IMG/VR virus record: IMGVR_UViG_3300033148_002360
Location: 1 to 47,324 of that record
Source: a virus
Direction: 5' to 3' (one strand)
DNA: 47,324 nt
The notes below the pieces were generated by a model that was not told where the DNA came from, ran no database searches, and worked only from the letters and a program-made list of their open reading frames with translations. Position numbers and translations under genes: made by a program. How positions within the stretch are numbered: position 1 is the stretch's first letter; every line of letters starts with the position of its first letter. Shown here piece by piece: positions 17,242 to 24,816 of this stretch.

Positions 17242-17699
17242 ACCCAATCCCCCATTAAAAATTCCAATTCTTCTACACCATGTACTACGAAATATAATGA
17301 ATCATTAGCACGTACATCTCTCATTCTATCTTGTTGTCTTTTACCCTGTCGGCCACCTGATCCGCGTTTACATTCGATTTCAAAATGTTTTCCATTATGA
17401 TATTTAAGTATTCCGTGAATATCACCTGATCCTTTAATTCCATATGTGCCCCACTGGCCGCGTTCATTCTGAAACGAACCACTATCATGGCGATTGTGGA
17501 ACACATGATGCCTTTTTAACCAGAATAAGCAATCAGCAAGAACTTCACGTTCGAGTAATTTAGGATTTACTGGTATTACTGGATGTGTCTTAACACTCCC
17601 ATCTTTAGCCCCAACTCGTTTCACTTTCCCCCCCTTACGCATCTGACCAATGGCATTAGCTAAATCATTATATTTTTGTGCACGTGTTTGTCGTTTCAT
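17238..17699 (-). CDS. VRR-NUC domain nuclease, 153 aa
   Basis: Matches the VRR-NUC layout: a helix with LLEREVLADCLFWLKRH (Glu early), then GSGDIHG (catalytic Asp) and FEIECKRGSGG (Glu-x-Lys), followed by a QQDRMRDV helix and a YFVVHGVEEL strand. These small nucleases cut branched DNA, such as Holliday junctions, during phage recombination or before packaging. ATG 17699 overlaps the upstream stop (ATGA). Confidence 0.82.
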   Translation of the reverse strand: MKRQTRAQKYNDLANAIGQMRKGGKVKRVGAKDGSVKTHPVIPVNPKLLEREVLADCLFWLKRHHVFHNRHDSGSFQNERGQWGTYGIKGSGDIHGILKYHNGKHFEIECKRGSGGRQGKRQQDRMRDVRANDSLYFVVHGVEELEFLMGDWV

Positions 17700-17878
17700 T
17701 TTGAAAACTCCACTATCCCGAATGTGAAAAACATAAATTTACCATTTTTGAATCTTGTAATTTTGAATTTTATTTCTTTAATAGTTAATGGTATAAAAAA
17801 TGTAACCCACCAATTTTTATATTTAATTGGTCTGAAAATTACTTGTTTGAAGCAATAAATATATAGAGGTAATTTCAT
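17696..17878 (-). CDS. Hypothetical basic, aromatic protein, 60 aa
   Basis: The frame is open upstream to 17914, but ATG 17878 (MKLPLYIYCFKQVIF) avoids overlapping the previous gene. Rich in Lys, Phe and Ile, with short hydrophobic patches (WWVTFFIPL). No strong ribosome site is visible. The stop overlaps the VRR-NUC start. Confidence 0.5.
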   Translation of the reverse strand: MKLPLYIYCFKQVIFRPIKYKNWWVTFFIPLTIKEIKFKITRFKNGKFMFFTFGIVEFSK

Positions 17879-17880
17879 TT

Positions 17881-18066
17881 TTATTCTTTTTGAAGTGTAA
17901 CTGTATGGCCGCATTCAAAAGCAAGTTGCTGCAAGCCATTCATAAAATTTATAGTTTCTTCAGCATTTATTTTTGCAGCTTTGGATGTCCACCCTATAGC
18001 TTTACTCTCACGATATACTGTCCGTTTTATATCGGCCATCTGATTTCTATGGTTGCTATGCTTCAT
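17881..18066 (-). CDS. Hypothetical protein, 61 aa
   Basis: Small soluble helical protein (MKHSNHRNQMADIKRTVYRE...), with a good GGAG ribosome site. No motif recognised. It lies in the leftward run between the polymerase and nuclease genes. Confidence 0.6.
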   Translation of the reverse strand: MKHSNHRNQMADIKRTVYRESKAIGWTSKAAKINAEETINFMNGLQQLAFECGHTVTLQKE

Positions 18067-18071
18067 TTTAA

Positions 18072-18257
18072 TTATTCTCCTCTCTGATAATCTATTGGTA
18101 CTTCTATAAGTTCAAACCAATTAGGATTAGGACAAGGAAATTTTTGTTTCCTTAAAATTAGTTTCGTTGTGGGCATATCTTCAGGATTATACAAACAATT
18201 ATGACAACGGTTTTGTCCAAGATATTCTCTATAACATTTTATAGCTGTACATTTCAT
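18072..18257 (-). CDS. Small Cys-rich protein, 61 aa
   Basis: Cys pairs MKCTAIKC at the N terminus and NRCHNC at about residues 17-20 suggest a metal site; one more Cys lies at about 42. No family recognised. It follows the polymerase gene by 28 bp. Confidence 0.55.
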   Translation of the reverse strand: MKCTAIKCYREYLGQNRCHNCLYNPEDMPTTKLILRKQKFPCPNPNWFELIEVPIDYQRGE

Positions 18258-18285
18258 CTTATTTTTCTCAACTTTTTGCTTAGCA

Positions 18286-20295
18286 TTATTTACAATACCT
18301 CGAACTAATTTGTCCTTCTACACTGAGCGGCAGACCATTAGCCCAAGCTGGTCCGGATGTCATTATTTCACACATCTCAAGTAATCTATCATCGGCATTC
18401 TTTTTTGGCACACAGCCAACCAATTCATCATAACTGTGTAAAACTATCGGTATGCCAGCATTCTCACACTTCAGCAACCAATACCCTAATAAATCACGAC
18501 ACATTGCCTGAATGAGATTCTCAGTGATAGAACCACCCCATAAATGCCCGTGCAGATATTTAATACTATCATCTTTGGGTGATACTGAAGCGTGGCGATA
18601 GTTCATTACTCGTCCTGATGGGAGTCGCATTTTAGTGGTAGAACCTTGACGCGAGAATATAAGTTGTGCACATCTTGATATGTTATAGGTCGTTTGCTCT
18701 TTAGGATACTTAGTTGGCCATCGGAAGCATTTTTCGATTTCGGTCCAGAAGGCGGGGATTTTACTATATTTGGTGCGGTAAGCCTTGCCAAGTCGATCAA
18801 TGAAATCCCAGTCATATTCACCACTGTCGAAGAGAGGACGCAAAGCATCATTTTGTCGACATCTATCGAAGGCGGTATTAGTACCCATGCCATAACCTCG
18901 TCCAAGAATGGTATCTTTCCCAAAGCCTCTTCTAATATCAGCCGTTTGGCCTTCAAGAGTTTTCTTTTCTTCCTCTGTTGGCTTCCAAACCTTTGCTTGA
19001 AATAATTCCGAAGCGAATATAGAGTAAATATCTTCACCATCTGCAAACCCTTTTACAAGATCATTCTGGTGTGCTACCCAAGCTAATTCACGAGCTTCAA
19101 TTTGCGCACTATCAACGATTATCAATGTGTGGCCGTCTGGTGCCATTAGCGTGTTACGTATTTGAGCGATGAGTGGATGGATTGGACGTCCTCGGCCTTT
19201 GCCACCCAGATTCATTGGATTCCAGCCACCCGTTCCTGACCATCGCCCCGTATGAGCACCGTAATACTTCAGAGGCATTCGAATCAGACCACCCGAGCAT
19301 TTAGTTTGTGTAATCATACGTTTAACCTTGCTCTGATGCAACGGCCAACTTGAGCAGGCAGCTTTTGCCCTACATAAGTTACGCACGCGTTCGTCTTTAT
19401 GAGATAATAATAATTGAAATGCTACATCATTCTGTGCGAGGGCAGGGATCATTTCATTCTTACCCTGTTTCATAGGTACTACTTCATCTTCAGGTAAAAT
19501 ATCTTGGAGTATTTGTGGGAAAATTTTCTTAGCACGCATTATTTTCGAGATGTTGGACTTTGTCTTAGTCCTGTATTTGAGGACCCAGGCCACTTTTGCC
19601 AGATCTTCCTGTAGTGCTTCATCCATATCTGCCGCGATCTTATTAGCTTGTAGTGTATCCAATTTAAGAATCGGCTTAAGATATAAGTTAAGCGTATGCC
19701 GGGCCAAGTCAAGCTCAACACCAGGATTATCAACCATCGGTAACAGAATTTCCAATAACGATTTTTCATTTTCAATATCCCTTAAACAATATTCTTTCAT
19801 AGCTTGACGTTGTTCTGGCGTCATTGATTCCCAGTATAACCCTTTGAATTGCTTAGTATCGCCCTTGGCCGGCAGTTTGAAAAGTTTAGCAAGGTCTTTG
19901 AGTCCCTGCTTCATACGGCTGTCATAATATCTTGATAAATCTTCGATGTCAATAGTGTAAGATGGATAAATATCAAATTTCTCGACCAGAATTAAACAAT
20001 CAAACTTGTTATTTTTGGCAACCACAGTGCAATTATGCAATGCTTTTCCATATTTCTTTTTCAGTTGTTCGATAGCCCATTCCACATGCGGGCCGGGAAT
20101 GAATCGAGGTGATTGATCGTTAATCTGAATGCCAAGTCCGGTGAAGCAGAATCGAGGGTCAGTAACATACTCGACTATCGATAAAGCGTTCTTGCCTTTG
20201 CCTAAATGATAATCGGCATCGAAAAATGATTCAAAATCTATCAAAAGAACATCAGTAGGCCAATTAATAGATTGTAATATTTCAGTAATAGTCAT
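18286..20295 (-). CDS. Family A DNA polymerase with 3'-5' exonuclease, 669 aa
   Basis: Exonuclease domain: LLIDFES (D20, E22), NNKFD (about 95-99) and YCLRDIE (about 169-175). Polymerase domain: THTGRWS-like AHTGRWSG (347-354), motif A VDSAQIEAR (394-402), motif B RRGFGK...YGMG (K460, Y468) and motif C LHSYDELV (D623, E624). Two oddities: the residue matching E. coli Pol I Phe762 is Leu464, and the His just before the Asp-Glu pair is replaced by Tyr622. No 5' nuclease domain. This is the phage replicase. ATG 20295 overlaps the upstream stop. Confidence 0.92.
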   Translation of the reverse strand: MTITEILQSINWPTDVLLIDFESFFDADYHLGKGKNALSIVEYVTDPRFCFTGLGIQINDQSPRFIPGPHVEWAIEQLKKKYGKALHNCTVVAKNNKFDCLILVEKFDIYPSYTIDIEDLSRYYDSRMKQGLKDLAKLFKLPAKGDTKQFKGLYWESMTPEQRQAMKEYCLRDIENEKSLLEILLPMVDNPGVELDLARHTLNLYLKPILKLDTLQANKIAADMDEALQEDLAKVAWVLKYRTKTKSNISKIMRAKKIFPQILQDILPEDEVVPMKQGKNEMIPALAQNDVAFQLLLSHKDERVRNLCRAKAACSSWPLHQSKVKRMITQTKCSGGLIRMPLKYYGAHTGRWSGTGGWNPMNLGGKGRGRPIHPLIAQIRNTLMAPDGHTLIIVDSAQIEARELAWVAHQNDLVKGFADGEDIYSIFASELFQAKVWKPTEEEKKTLEGQTADIRRGFGKDTILGRGYGMGTNTAFDRCRQNDALRPLFDSGEYDWDFIDRLGKAYRTKYSKIPAFWTEIEKCFRWPTKYPKEQTTYNISRCAQLIFSRQGSTTKMRLPSGRVMNYRHASVSPKDDSIKYLHGHLWGGSITENLIQAMCRDLLGYWLLKCENAGIPIVLHSYDELVGCVPKKNADDRLLEMCEIMTSGPAWANGLPLSVEGQISSRYCK

Positions 20296-20456
20296 GTTAT
20301 AATGCGGCCATTGCGTTTGATTAATCCGCGTTTCATTAATGCCTTGTATTCCTTTTCATACTGTAAGAAAGTCATTTTACCTCTGGCATACCTATCACGC
20401 AAATCTTGTTCTTCCCTGCCAGTACAACATGGCCTGCGCTTTGAACCTTTACCCAT
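20292..20456 (-). CDS. Small basic protein, 54 aa
   Basis: Starts MGKGSKRRPCCTGREEQDL, an N terminus seen in many small phage proteins of unknown role. Strongly basic and helical. ATG 20456 overlaps the phosphoesterase stop (TAATG), so the longer start at 20474 is not needed. Confidence 0.7.
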   Translation of the reverse strand: MGKGSKRRPCCTGREEQDLRDRYARGKMTFLQYEKEYKALMKRGLIKRNGRIIT

Positions 20457-21175
20457 TATTTTCTCCCGTTCCAACCTTTGTTCTCAAATTTAGATTTATG
20501 ATACTTCTCACCTCGTCCACATGGCATAATAAAATGTTGAGGTATGCCGTCAATAATAACTGCTGCCGATAAGATAGGCCGTTTTCGCATGTGCCTGCCG
20601 TAAGCAAATTGCCAGGCATCAACGTCAATCCCACAACCTACATCCATGCCAAACGTCCGTTGATCTGGATTTGCCGACCATTTAACACCTGATGCTGTAT
20701 GGCAATGTCCCATAGACACAGACATTAGATGGTCCTTCATAGCATTGTATGCCGGATATAAACCGCTTCTACCAGTGCCGTGAAAATGATATACTCCATC
20801 AATAATAATATCTTCAACCCATTTCCAAGTCGGCGTATTCCATACCGTATTGAAATCACGCAAGTATTGAGGCGGAATATTAACTGATTCCGCAAGTCGA
20901 AGAACGCGCATATCATGGTTTCCTATTGTAATAATCGCTTTTGGAAAGTCTTTATGCCACAATCGCATTTTTTGTTTAGTTAGCTGGTATTCATCATTGG
21001 GGCCGGGGCACATCGGATTTGCAGCATGAAAACTAATTGCGTGATGATCACAAATATCGCCCTTTATGACTGTTTTAGTTGTCTTAAATTTTCGCCGTAG
21101 GTCTCGACAGAATGCCCGATAGCCGGGATGTGCTACGGGTTCGTGCGGATCTCCGATGTCTAATACGCGGCTCAT
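20456..21175 (-). CDS. Metallophosphoesterase, 239 aa
   Basis: The calcineurin-type motifs appear in order: DIGDPH (residues 6-11), KGDICDHH (about 38-45), GNHDMR (about 93-98) and MGHCHTASG (about 155-163). The lone H in YHFHGTG supplies another ligand. The protein has no signal peptide. Substrate unknown: phosphodiesterase or nucleic-acid phosphatase activity is possible. It sits between the deoxyribonucleotidase and the polymerase, which suggests DNA or nucleotide metabolism. Confidence 0.85.
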   Translation of the reverse strand: MSRVLDIGDPHEPVAHPGYRAFCRDLRRKFKTTKTVIKGDICDHHAISFHAANPMCPGPNDEYQLTKQKMRLWHKDFPKAIITIGNHDMRVLRLAESVNIPPQYLRDFNTVWNTPTWKWVEDIIIDGVYHFHGTGRSGLYPAYNAMKDHLMSVSMGHCHTASGVKWSANPDQRTFGMDVGCGIDVDAWQFAYGRHMRKRPILSAAVIIDGIPQHFIMPCGRGEKYHKSKFENKGWNGRK

Positions 21176-21690
21176 ATTATTTCCTCCAACGAATTCTTAA
21201 CCACTTGTAATGCTTCGTCAGCCCATCCATGTAATTCATTCCAAGGACGCGGCACTAAAATTCCATGACCACCGGCTTCAATGAATTCGTCTATATTTTC
21301 ATCTTTATCATCGATGAGTAAAGTATCTGGCCGGGCCAATAAACGTTTTGGAGCTTGAGTGATGATAATGCGTTTAATAAATTCCGGTAAATTACCATCG
21401 ATCCACATCATTTTACCGGACGCTGATTCGAGATTTAACATAGGTGTAGTGAGCAAATAAATTCGGCTCAAATGAATTTTATCAAGAACTGCTTGCAATA
21501 TATCGCAACCATCATACATCCATTCAAGATTATTCCAGAAGGTTGCAGTGCAAATATTATTTACTTGGAGCCGAATTTCTGGAAAAAATTCATAAGTTTG
21601 CGGTGGGTAAGGCAAATGGAATTTATCGCAAACAGCCTTATTAAAATCAACAAGGACACCGTCCATATCTAAGAATATAGTCTTTATCAT
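21172..21690 (-). CDS. HAD-family 5'(3')-deoxyribonucleotidase-like phosphatase, 172 aa
   Basis: Motif I LDMDGVLVDF (residues 7-16) has both catalytic Asp residues; motif II is LLTTP (about 99-103), and motif IV LIDDKDENI (about 125-133) provides the metal ligands. The length and the LVDF cap start fit NT5C-type deoxyribonucleotidases, which remove phosphate from dNMPs and so tune nucleotide pools. Coupled to the metallophosphoesterase by ATGA. Confidence 0.8.
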   Translation of the reverse strand: MIKTIFLDMDGVLVDFNKAVCDKFHLPYPPQTYEFFPEIRLQVNNICTATFWNNLEWMYDGCDILQAVLDKIHLSRIYLLTTPMLNLESASGKMMWIDGNLPEFIKRIIITQAPKRLLARPDTLLIDDKDENIDEFIEAGGHGILVPRPWNELHGWADEALQVVKNSLEEII

Positions 21691-21956
21691 GTTTTTTCTT
21701 TCTTGATATACCAGATTAACATCCCTAACCAGACTGTATTCACCAATGTTACAGCCAAACTACCAGCAAAACTTAACCACTGGTCAAGATTTGTATAATA
21801 ATGAATATTCCAGTAACCCCATGCCGTAAAATAAGCTACGTGTACAAAACTCACACCCCGTACTTTTTTATCTCGATGAAGTTTAATACAACTGAGTGTT
21901 ATAAATAACCCACCCAAGAGTTCAAAAATTCCATTAATTACATCTGACCAATCCAT
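21687..21956 (-). CDS. SemiSWEET-like small membrane protein, 89 aa
   Basis: Three predicted membrane helices (about residues 8-24, 38-52 and 62-83). Between the first two lies a charged turn with KLHRDKKVRGVS, then an aromatic AYFTAWGYWNIHYY patch. This layout, with three helices, recalls the half-transporter SemiSWEET/PQ-loop proteins and a common phage membrane family. Transport function is not shown. Coupled to both neighbours. Confidence 0.65.
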   Translation of the reverse strand: MDWSDVINGIFELLGGLFITLSCIKLHRDKKVRGVSFVHVAYFTAWGYWNIHYYTNLDQWLSFAGSLAVTLVNTVWLGMLIWYIKKEKT

Positions 21957-22498
21957 TATTTATTTTCCTTTTCCAAATACTGTTTTAGTGCGTTTTCCGC
22001 AGCTTCTTTCGTTGGCCAATAACCAGGGGCTTCGCCGAATTTATATTCCTGACGACTACCACCTGTCCAACTATAAAATCGGCCATTTTTCCATAAATAC
22101 GTATCTGATTTCTTTTTATAAATATACCACCCGCATCCATCATTAAGCATTATCATCCATTCCTTAGGACAGATAGGCAGAAAATACTTCTCTTCTAATA
22201 AAGCTTGAAGCAATATACTATAATTACGGTCATCAGTGAGCTTTTCAAGCCACCATGCTTTAGAACGGCATGGCTTGCCATCCGCTAATTCATCAAGTCC
22301 TTGTCGAATTGAAGTCCGATGTTTCAACCACATGCCCCGTAACGCTTCAATAGGCGATACGCCATCTAATTCAGCCGCAAGTTTGAAATTGAACAGTTTA
22401 TCATCGCCGGCAGAATAATCAGCTGATTTATTACACATTACGTCCTTCATCCGTTTAGTTTCTCGTTCTACTAATTCATCGAATGCTTTGAAGTCCAT
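21956..22498 (-). CDS. DUF1599/MazG-like nucleotide-associated protein, 180 aa
   Basis: Residues 1-110 have the pattern KSADYS...NFKLAAELDG...EALRGMWLKHRTSI...DDRNYSILLQALL, matching the DUF1599 (nucleotide-modification-associated) type of all-helical MazG-related domain. A C-terminal module of about 65 residues (GCGWYIYKKKSDTYLW... to KEAAENAL) is an extra WY-rich extension. ATG 22498 has GGAG at proper spacing; the upstream TTG overlaps that site. It probably acts on nucleotides, in keeping with the next two genes. Confidence 0.65.
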   Translation of the reverse strand: MDFKAFDELVERETKRMKDVMCNKSADYSAGDDKLFNFKLAAELDGVSPIEALRGMWLKHRTSIRQGLDELADGKPCRSKAWWLEKLTDDRNYSILLQALLEEKYFLPICPKEWMIMLNDGCGWYIYKKKSDTYLWKNGRFYSWTGGSRQEYKFGEAPGYWPTKEAAENALKQYLEKENK

Positions 22499-22519
22499 AT
22501 CAATCTCCAATTAAAAAGA

Positions 22520-22591
22520 TGACCAGCTTTACTACCTTTCTATCCTACTCCGATTGTTATTGTGGCTGCAGGTGAGGATTCAAGCTGGTCA
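22520..22591. other. Inverted repeat after the regulator gene
   Basis: TGACCAGCTT (22520-22529) and AAGCTGGTCA (22582-22591) are perfect 10 bp arms 52 bases apart. On the leftward transcript the far arm is followed by ATCTTTTTAATT. It may stop or attenuate transcription after the regulator gene, or fold as a small structured RNA; the long loop makes a simple terminator unlikely. Confidence 0.4.
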
Positions 22592-22972
22592 AAATTTATG
22601 TTTTGTACGCGCATCATCTATCTTAGAATTATATGATAATATTCTTTTTTTTGCTCCAGAGAGAAACATTCCTTTATCCCGTGCCCGTTGAAGTGCTAAT
22701 TGTACTGTCCTTTGCGACATTCCCATATATTCTGCTATTTCTTCGGTTGACCAGCCTTCGTCCATATAATAATGATAAACCTGAATTTCCAATTTTGTAA
22801 GAATCGGAAAATATTGTGGTAAAACTTTCTTTACAGCAGTTAATAAATAACTAATGGCACGTTGGCTAATGTCCATTTGCTTTGCTGCTTTTTCTTGGGT
22901 TAATCCTTTGAAATCATGATGGCACAATCGTAATGCCCGTTCTTGTTTTTTAGTTATAAGTCTTTTATTCAT
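22589..22972 (-). CDS. Two-HTH regulator, sigma-region-4-like, 127 aa
   Basis: Two helix-turn-helix units are visible. The first is at about residues 24-50 (LTQEKAAKQMDISQRAISYL), and the second, better one at about 73-100 (WSTEEIAEYMGMSQRTVQLA). Both match the -35-binding region 4 of sigma factors and related phage late regulators. A basic tail follows. No region 2 (the -10 binder) is present, so it may work with host sigma or as an activator. It is preceded by a 39 bp element shared with the late arm. The 5' end folds as CCTCT-TTGT-AGAGG over the GAGGG ribosome site. Confidence 0.75.
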   Translation of the reverse strand: MNKRLITKKQERALRLCHHDFKGLTQEKAAKQMDISQRAISYLLTAVKKVLPQYFPILTKLEIQVYHYYMDEGWSTEEIAEYMGMSQRTVQLALQRARDKGMFLSGAKKRILSYNSKIDDARTKHKF

Positions 22973-22981
22973 TATATCCCT

Positions 22982-23020
22982 CTACAAAGAGGTAGAATAC
23001 GAAGGTATTTAGAAGGTTTT
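22982..23020 (-). promoter_or_regulatory. Shared 39 bp control element, regulator copy
   Basis: On the minus strand this reads as two ACCTTC words 11 bp apart, then GTATT and CCTCT and TAG. It matches 29521-29559 at 34 of 39 positions, with the first 25 identical (22996-23020). It points toward the HTH gene, whose ATG is 24 bp from the identical block. Confidence 0.7.
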
Positions 23021-23055
23021 TAGAAAATAATCTGAAAATTTTCTTGAAAATAAAC

Positions 23056-23187
23056 TTATCGGGCGTTTAGAATTTCATCTTCAGGGATATTAAATATACC
23101 GAGATACGTAAGACGGCCATTTATTTGTATCTGTGCTTGTGGTCGTCCATGAGTATAACTAACGCCTCTATATTTTTGATGAGTCAT
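23056..23187 (-). CDS. AP2-like DNA-binding mini-protein, 43 aa
   Basis: The core KYRGVSYTHGRPQAQIQING followed by RLTYLGIFNIPEDEI is the three-strand part of an AP2/ERF domain (YRGV start, A-Q-I strand, YLG-F turn). The usual C-terminal helix is cut short, ending after LNAR. AP2 domains in phages usually accompany HNH homing nucleases, but none is adjacent. ATG 23187 overlaps the stop of the upstream gene. Either a stand-alone strand-only binder or the remnant of a longer protein. Confidence 0.6.
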   Translation of the reverse strand: MTHQKYRGVSYTHGRPQAQIQINGRLTYLGIFNIPEDEILNAR

Positions 23188-23372
23188 AATAGAATTATCT
23201 CATAATCACCAAGTGTATCATGTCCATATTTACGGTCTGGGTTGTCTTTTTCGACCCCATTGATGTCATAATCGTGAAGTTCTACATCAATATCATCTAA
23301 TCCGCTTATTACCTCTACTAAACCGTGCCTCACATCAATAATGATTTTTCTGTTCATATCAAACTCTTTCAT
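23184..23372 (-). CDS. Hypothetical acidic protein, 57-62 aa
   Basis: Begins MNRKIIIDVRHGLVEVISGL from ATG 23357, or five residues earlier from ATG 23372, which overlaps the upstream stop (ATGA). The latter start is used here. The DDIDVELHDYDINGV stretch resembles small phage proteins of unknown role. Confidence 0.6.
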   Translation of the reverse strand: MKEFDMNRKIIIDVRHGLVEVISGLDDIDVELHDYDINGVEKDNPDRKYGHDTLGDYEIILL

Positions 23373-23524
23373 TCTGTTATCCCATTTTCTAAACTTTCTG
23401 CAAACGTTAAAGCGAATCGCATCAGCATATCGTCAACTGCCTGTCTATCCGGCTCATCCCGTAAAAACTCACGATGTTCAACAATGTCGGCTATTGTAAG
23501 TGTTGTTTGCTTTATCTTTTTCAT
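23369..23524 (-). CDS. Hypothetical protein, 51 aa
   Basis: Reads MKKIKQTTLTIADIVEHREF and ends ENGITE; helical and charged. Its stop overlaps the next start by ATGA, which supports translation. No motif recognised. Confidence 0.55.
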   Translation of the reverse strand: MKKIKQTTLTIADIVEHREFLRDEPDRQAVDDMLMRFALTFAESLENGITE

Positions 23525-23532
23525 TTTATACT

Positions 23533-23721
23533 TCACCCCCCATCACCATATTTACGTTCCAGTCCCTTACGTTGAGCCACTATCTTTTCATAAACCAATT
23601 TAGCTACTCGCTCACCATCTTTAATCCCGTATCCGGCAATGAAACGGGTAGCAAAATTTTGGGCTATTATTGGTAAGGGTTTGTCAAGTTTAATGTTTTT
23701 CTTTGCTCTGGCCATTATCAT
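23533..23721 (-). CDS. Hypothetical basic protein, 60-62 aa
   Basis: Basic, helical (MARAKKNIKLDKPLPIIAQ...). Two possible starts, 23721 (overlapping the upstream stop) and 23715 (better spaced from AAGGA). No motif recognised. Confidence 0.55.
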   Translation of the reverse strand: MIMARAKKNIKLDKPLPIIAQNFATRFIAGYGIKDGERVAKLVYEKIVAQRKGLERKYGDGG

Positions 23722-24008
23722 CCTTTTTCTGATATTGCTTTGGCGATGGCTTTTTTAATCTGCGAATGACAAAAATCTGATACTGTGTATGCAAATTTTT
23801 CTTTATCCCATTCCGCTAATTCCATAAAATCTTCACATGCAGCCAACAGATCAGGTGCAGCAGCTATTAGACGGGCGTTAGCTTCATCTTCAGTTTTGTA
23901 TTCTTCCCTATGTTCTATCATTGTACAGATTCTTTGTTGGCCTATATTTTGCCCAACAATAATATCTTTGCCATTAAATTTCCATTCACCTTTCGTATGC
24001 TCATTCAT
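23718..24008 (-). CDS. Phage protein with ANARLIAAAPDLL motif, 96 aa
   Basis: The start at 24008 (MNEHTKGEWKFNGKDI) has an AGGA site; the frame is open further upstream but overlaps another gene. The segment EDEANARLIAAAPDLLAACED is a hallmark of a very widespread phage family of unknown function. A beta-rich N-terminal half precedes this helix. Confidence 0.75.
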   Translation of the reverse strand: MNEHTKGEWKFNGKDIIVGQNIGQQRICTMIEHREEYKTEDEANARLIAAAPDLLAACEDFMELAEWDKEKFAYTVSDFCHSQIKKAIAKAISEKG

Positions 24009-24036
24009 TTTCTTATCCTTTCTCACCTTGTAAATC

Positions 24037-24234
24037 TCACCAATACTTTTTAGGGATGCCGGCGTCGATAAGTATTTTGTCATCAAATTCATATCCGCAT
24101 TCTTCCATAAATTTAACGTCATCTTTGACAACAAAATCAAACGCTCTGCCGCCGCAAGGCCGGTCTGGATATTCACCATTATCAAATTTTTTGCATTCTC
24201 GGCAGAACATCCACGCTGTTAGTTTATTGTTCAT
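24037..24234 (-). CDS. Hypothetical protein, 65 aa
   Basis: Starts MNNKLTAWMFCRECKKFDNG; one CREC pair and a further Cys (RPCGG) hint at a metal site. Coupled by ATGA to the upstream gene. No family recognised. Confidence 0.55.
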   Translation of the reverse strand: MNNKLTAWMFCRECKKFDNGEYPDRPCGGRAFDFVVKDDVKFMEECGYEFDDKILIDAGIPKKYW

Positions 24235-24467
24235 CTCATCACCTCAAATTCTACACCGCCTATCATATCATCCCCATCAAGAATGGCGATCATACCATAC
24301 GGCTGATAGATGTACTCCGGCGGGTCAATAAACTCACCGTTCTCATCAATATAATCACATATATCACCGGCTATAAACTCTTGACTTGTGCAAACAAAAT
24401 CGCCGTTTCTGTTTTTCTTAAAACGCTGTTGCACTTCTCCGCTTGTTCTCTTAATAAAGCTGTCCAT
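24231..24467 (-). CDS. Hypothetical protein, 78 aa
   Basis: Acidic protein (GDICDYIDENGEFIDPPEY), probably beta-rich. ATG 24467 lies 10 bp after the stop of a 35-codon gene, with GTGAGGACAG as ribosome site. A longer overlapping frame at 24371-24598 on the same strand is judged non-coding. Confidence 0.6.
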   Translation of the reverse strand: MDSFIKRTSGEVQQRFKKNRNGDFVCTSQEFIAGDICDYIDENGEFIDPPEYIYQPYGMIAILDGDDMIGGVEFEVMR

Positions 24468-24477
24468 ATTTCTGTCC

Positions 24478-24585
24478 TCACTTTCTGTAATTCCACACGC
24501 ACCACGCTACGATAATCGTTAACAGCCCAAGTACCATCGCTAACATTGCAGCGTGAAACATAAACCCTAAATAATACATAATCAT
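24478..24585 (-). CDS. One-TM microprotein, 35 aa
   Basis: Nearly the whole chain is one membrane segment (MIMYYLGFMFHAAMLAMVLG and on to WNYRK). The ATG has the strongest ribosome site in the region, GGAGGTGAAAA. Its end supplies the GTGAGG site for the next gene. It is too short for most gene callers. Function unknown. Confidence 0.65.
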   Translation of the reverse strand: MIMYYLGFMFHAAMLAMVLGLLTIIVAWCVWNYRK

Positions 24586-24588
24586 TTT

Positions 24589-24801
24589 TCACCTCCACGA
24601 GTCTATAATTGTCATTAAAGATAAACTAACATATCCTTTTTTGCTCATGTCCATAACAATCTTTTTACAAGTTTTACATCGGTTATCGTCGTTAAAGTGT
24701 TGGACAAATCCTTCCATATTGAACAGAAAAGTCTTTGGCGACTCTTTCGCCTGCCCGCAGGCACTCACGTTTTTACCTGGATATTTATAGTGATATTTCA
24801 T
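24589..24801 (-). CDS. Hypothetical protein, 70 aa
   Basis: Begins MKYHYKYPGKNVSACGQAKE and carries a CKTCKK pair at about residues 42-47. The phrases suggest a small zinc-binding phage protein. ATG 24801 has an AAAGGAAAG site. Confidence 0.6.
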   Translation of the reverse strand: MKYHYKYPGKNVSACGQAKESPKTFLFNMEGFVQHFNDDNRCKTCKKIVMDMSKKGYVSLSLMTIIDSWR

Positions 24802-24816
24802 TATGCTTTCCTTTTA

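Noticed and set aside
22589-22972. Complete sigma factor
   Set aside because: Only HTH units like region 4 are visible; there is no region 2 for -10 recognition, and the protein is just 127 residues.
24371-24598. 75-codon frame on the minus strand
   Set aside because: It overlaps two better frames: the 35-codon membrane gene with a very strong GGAGG site and the 78-codon gene after it.
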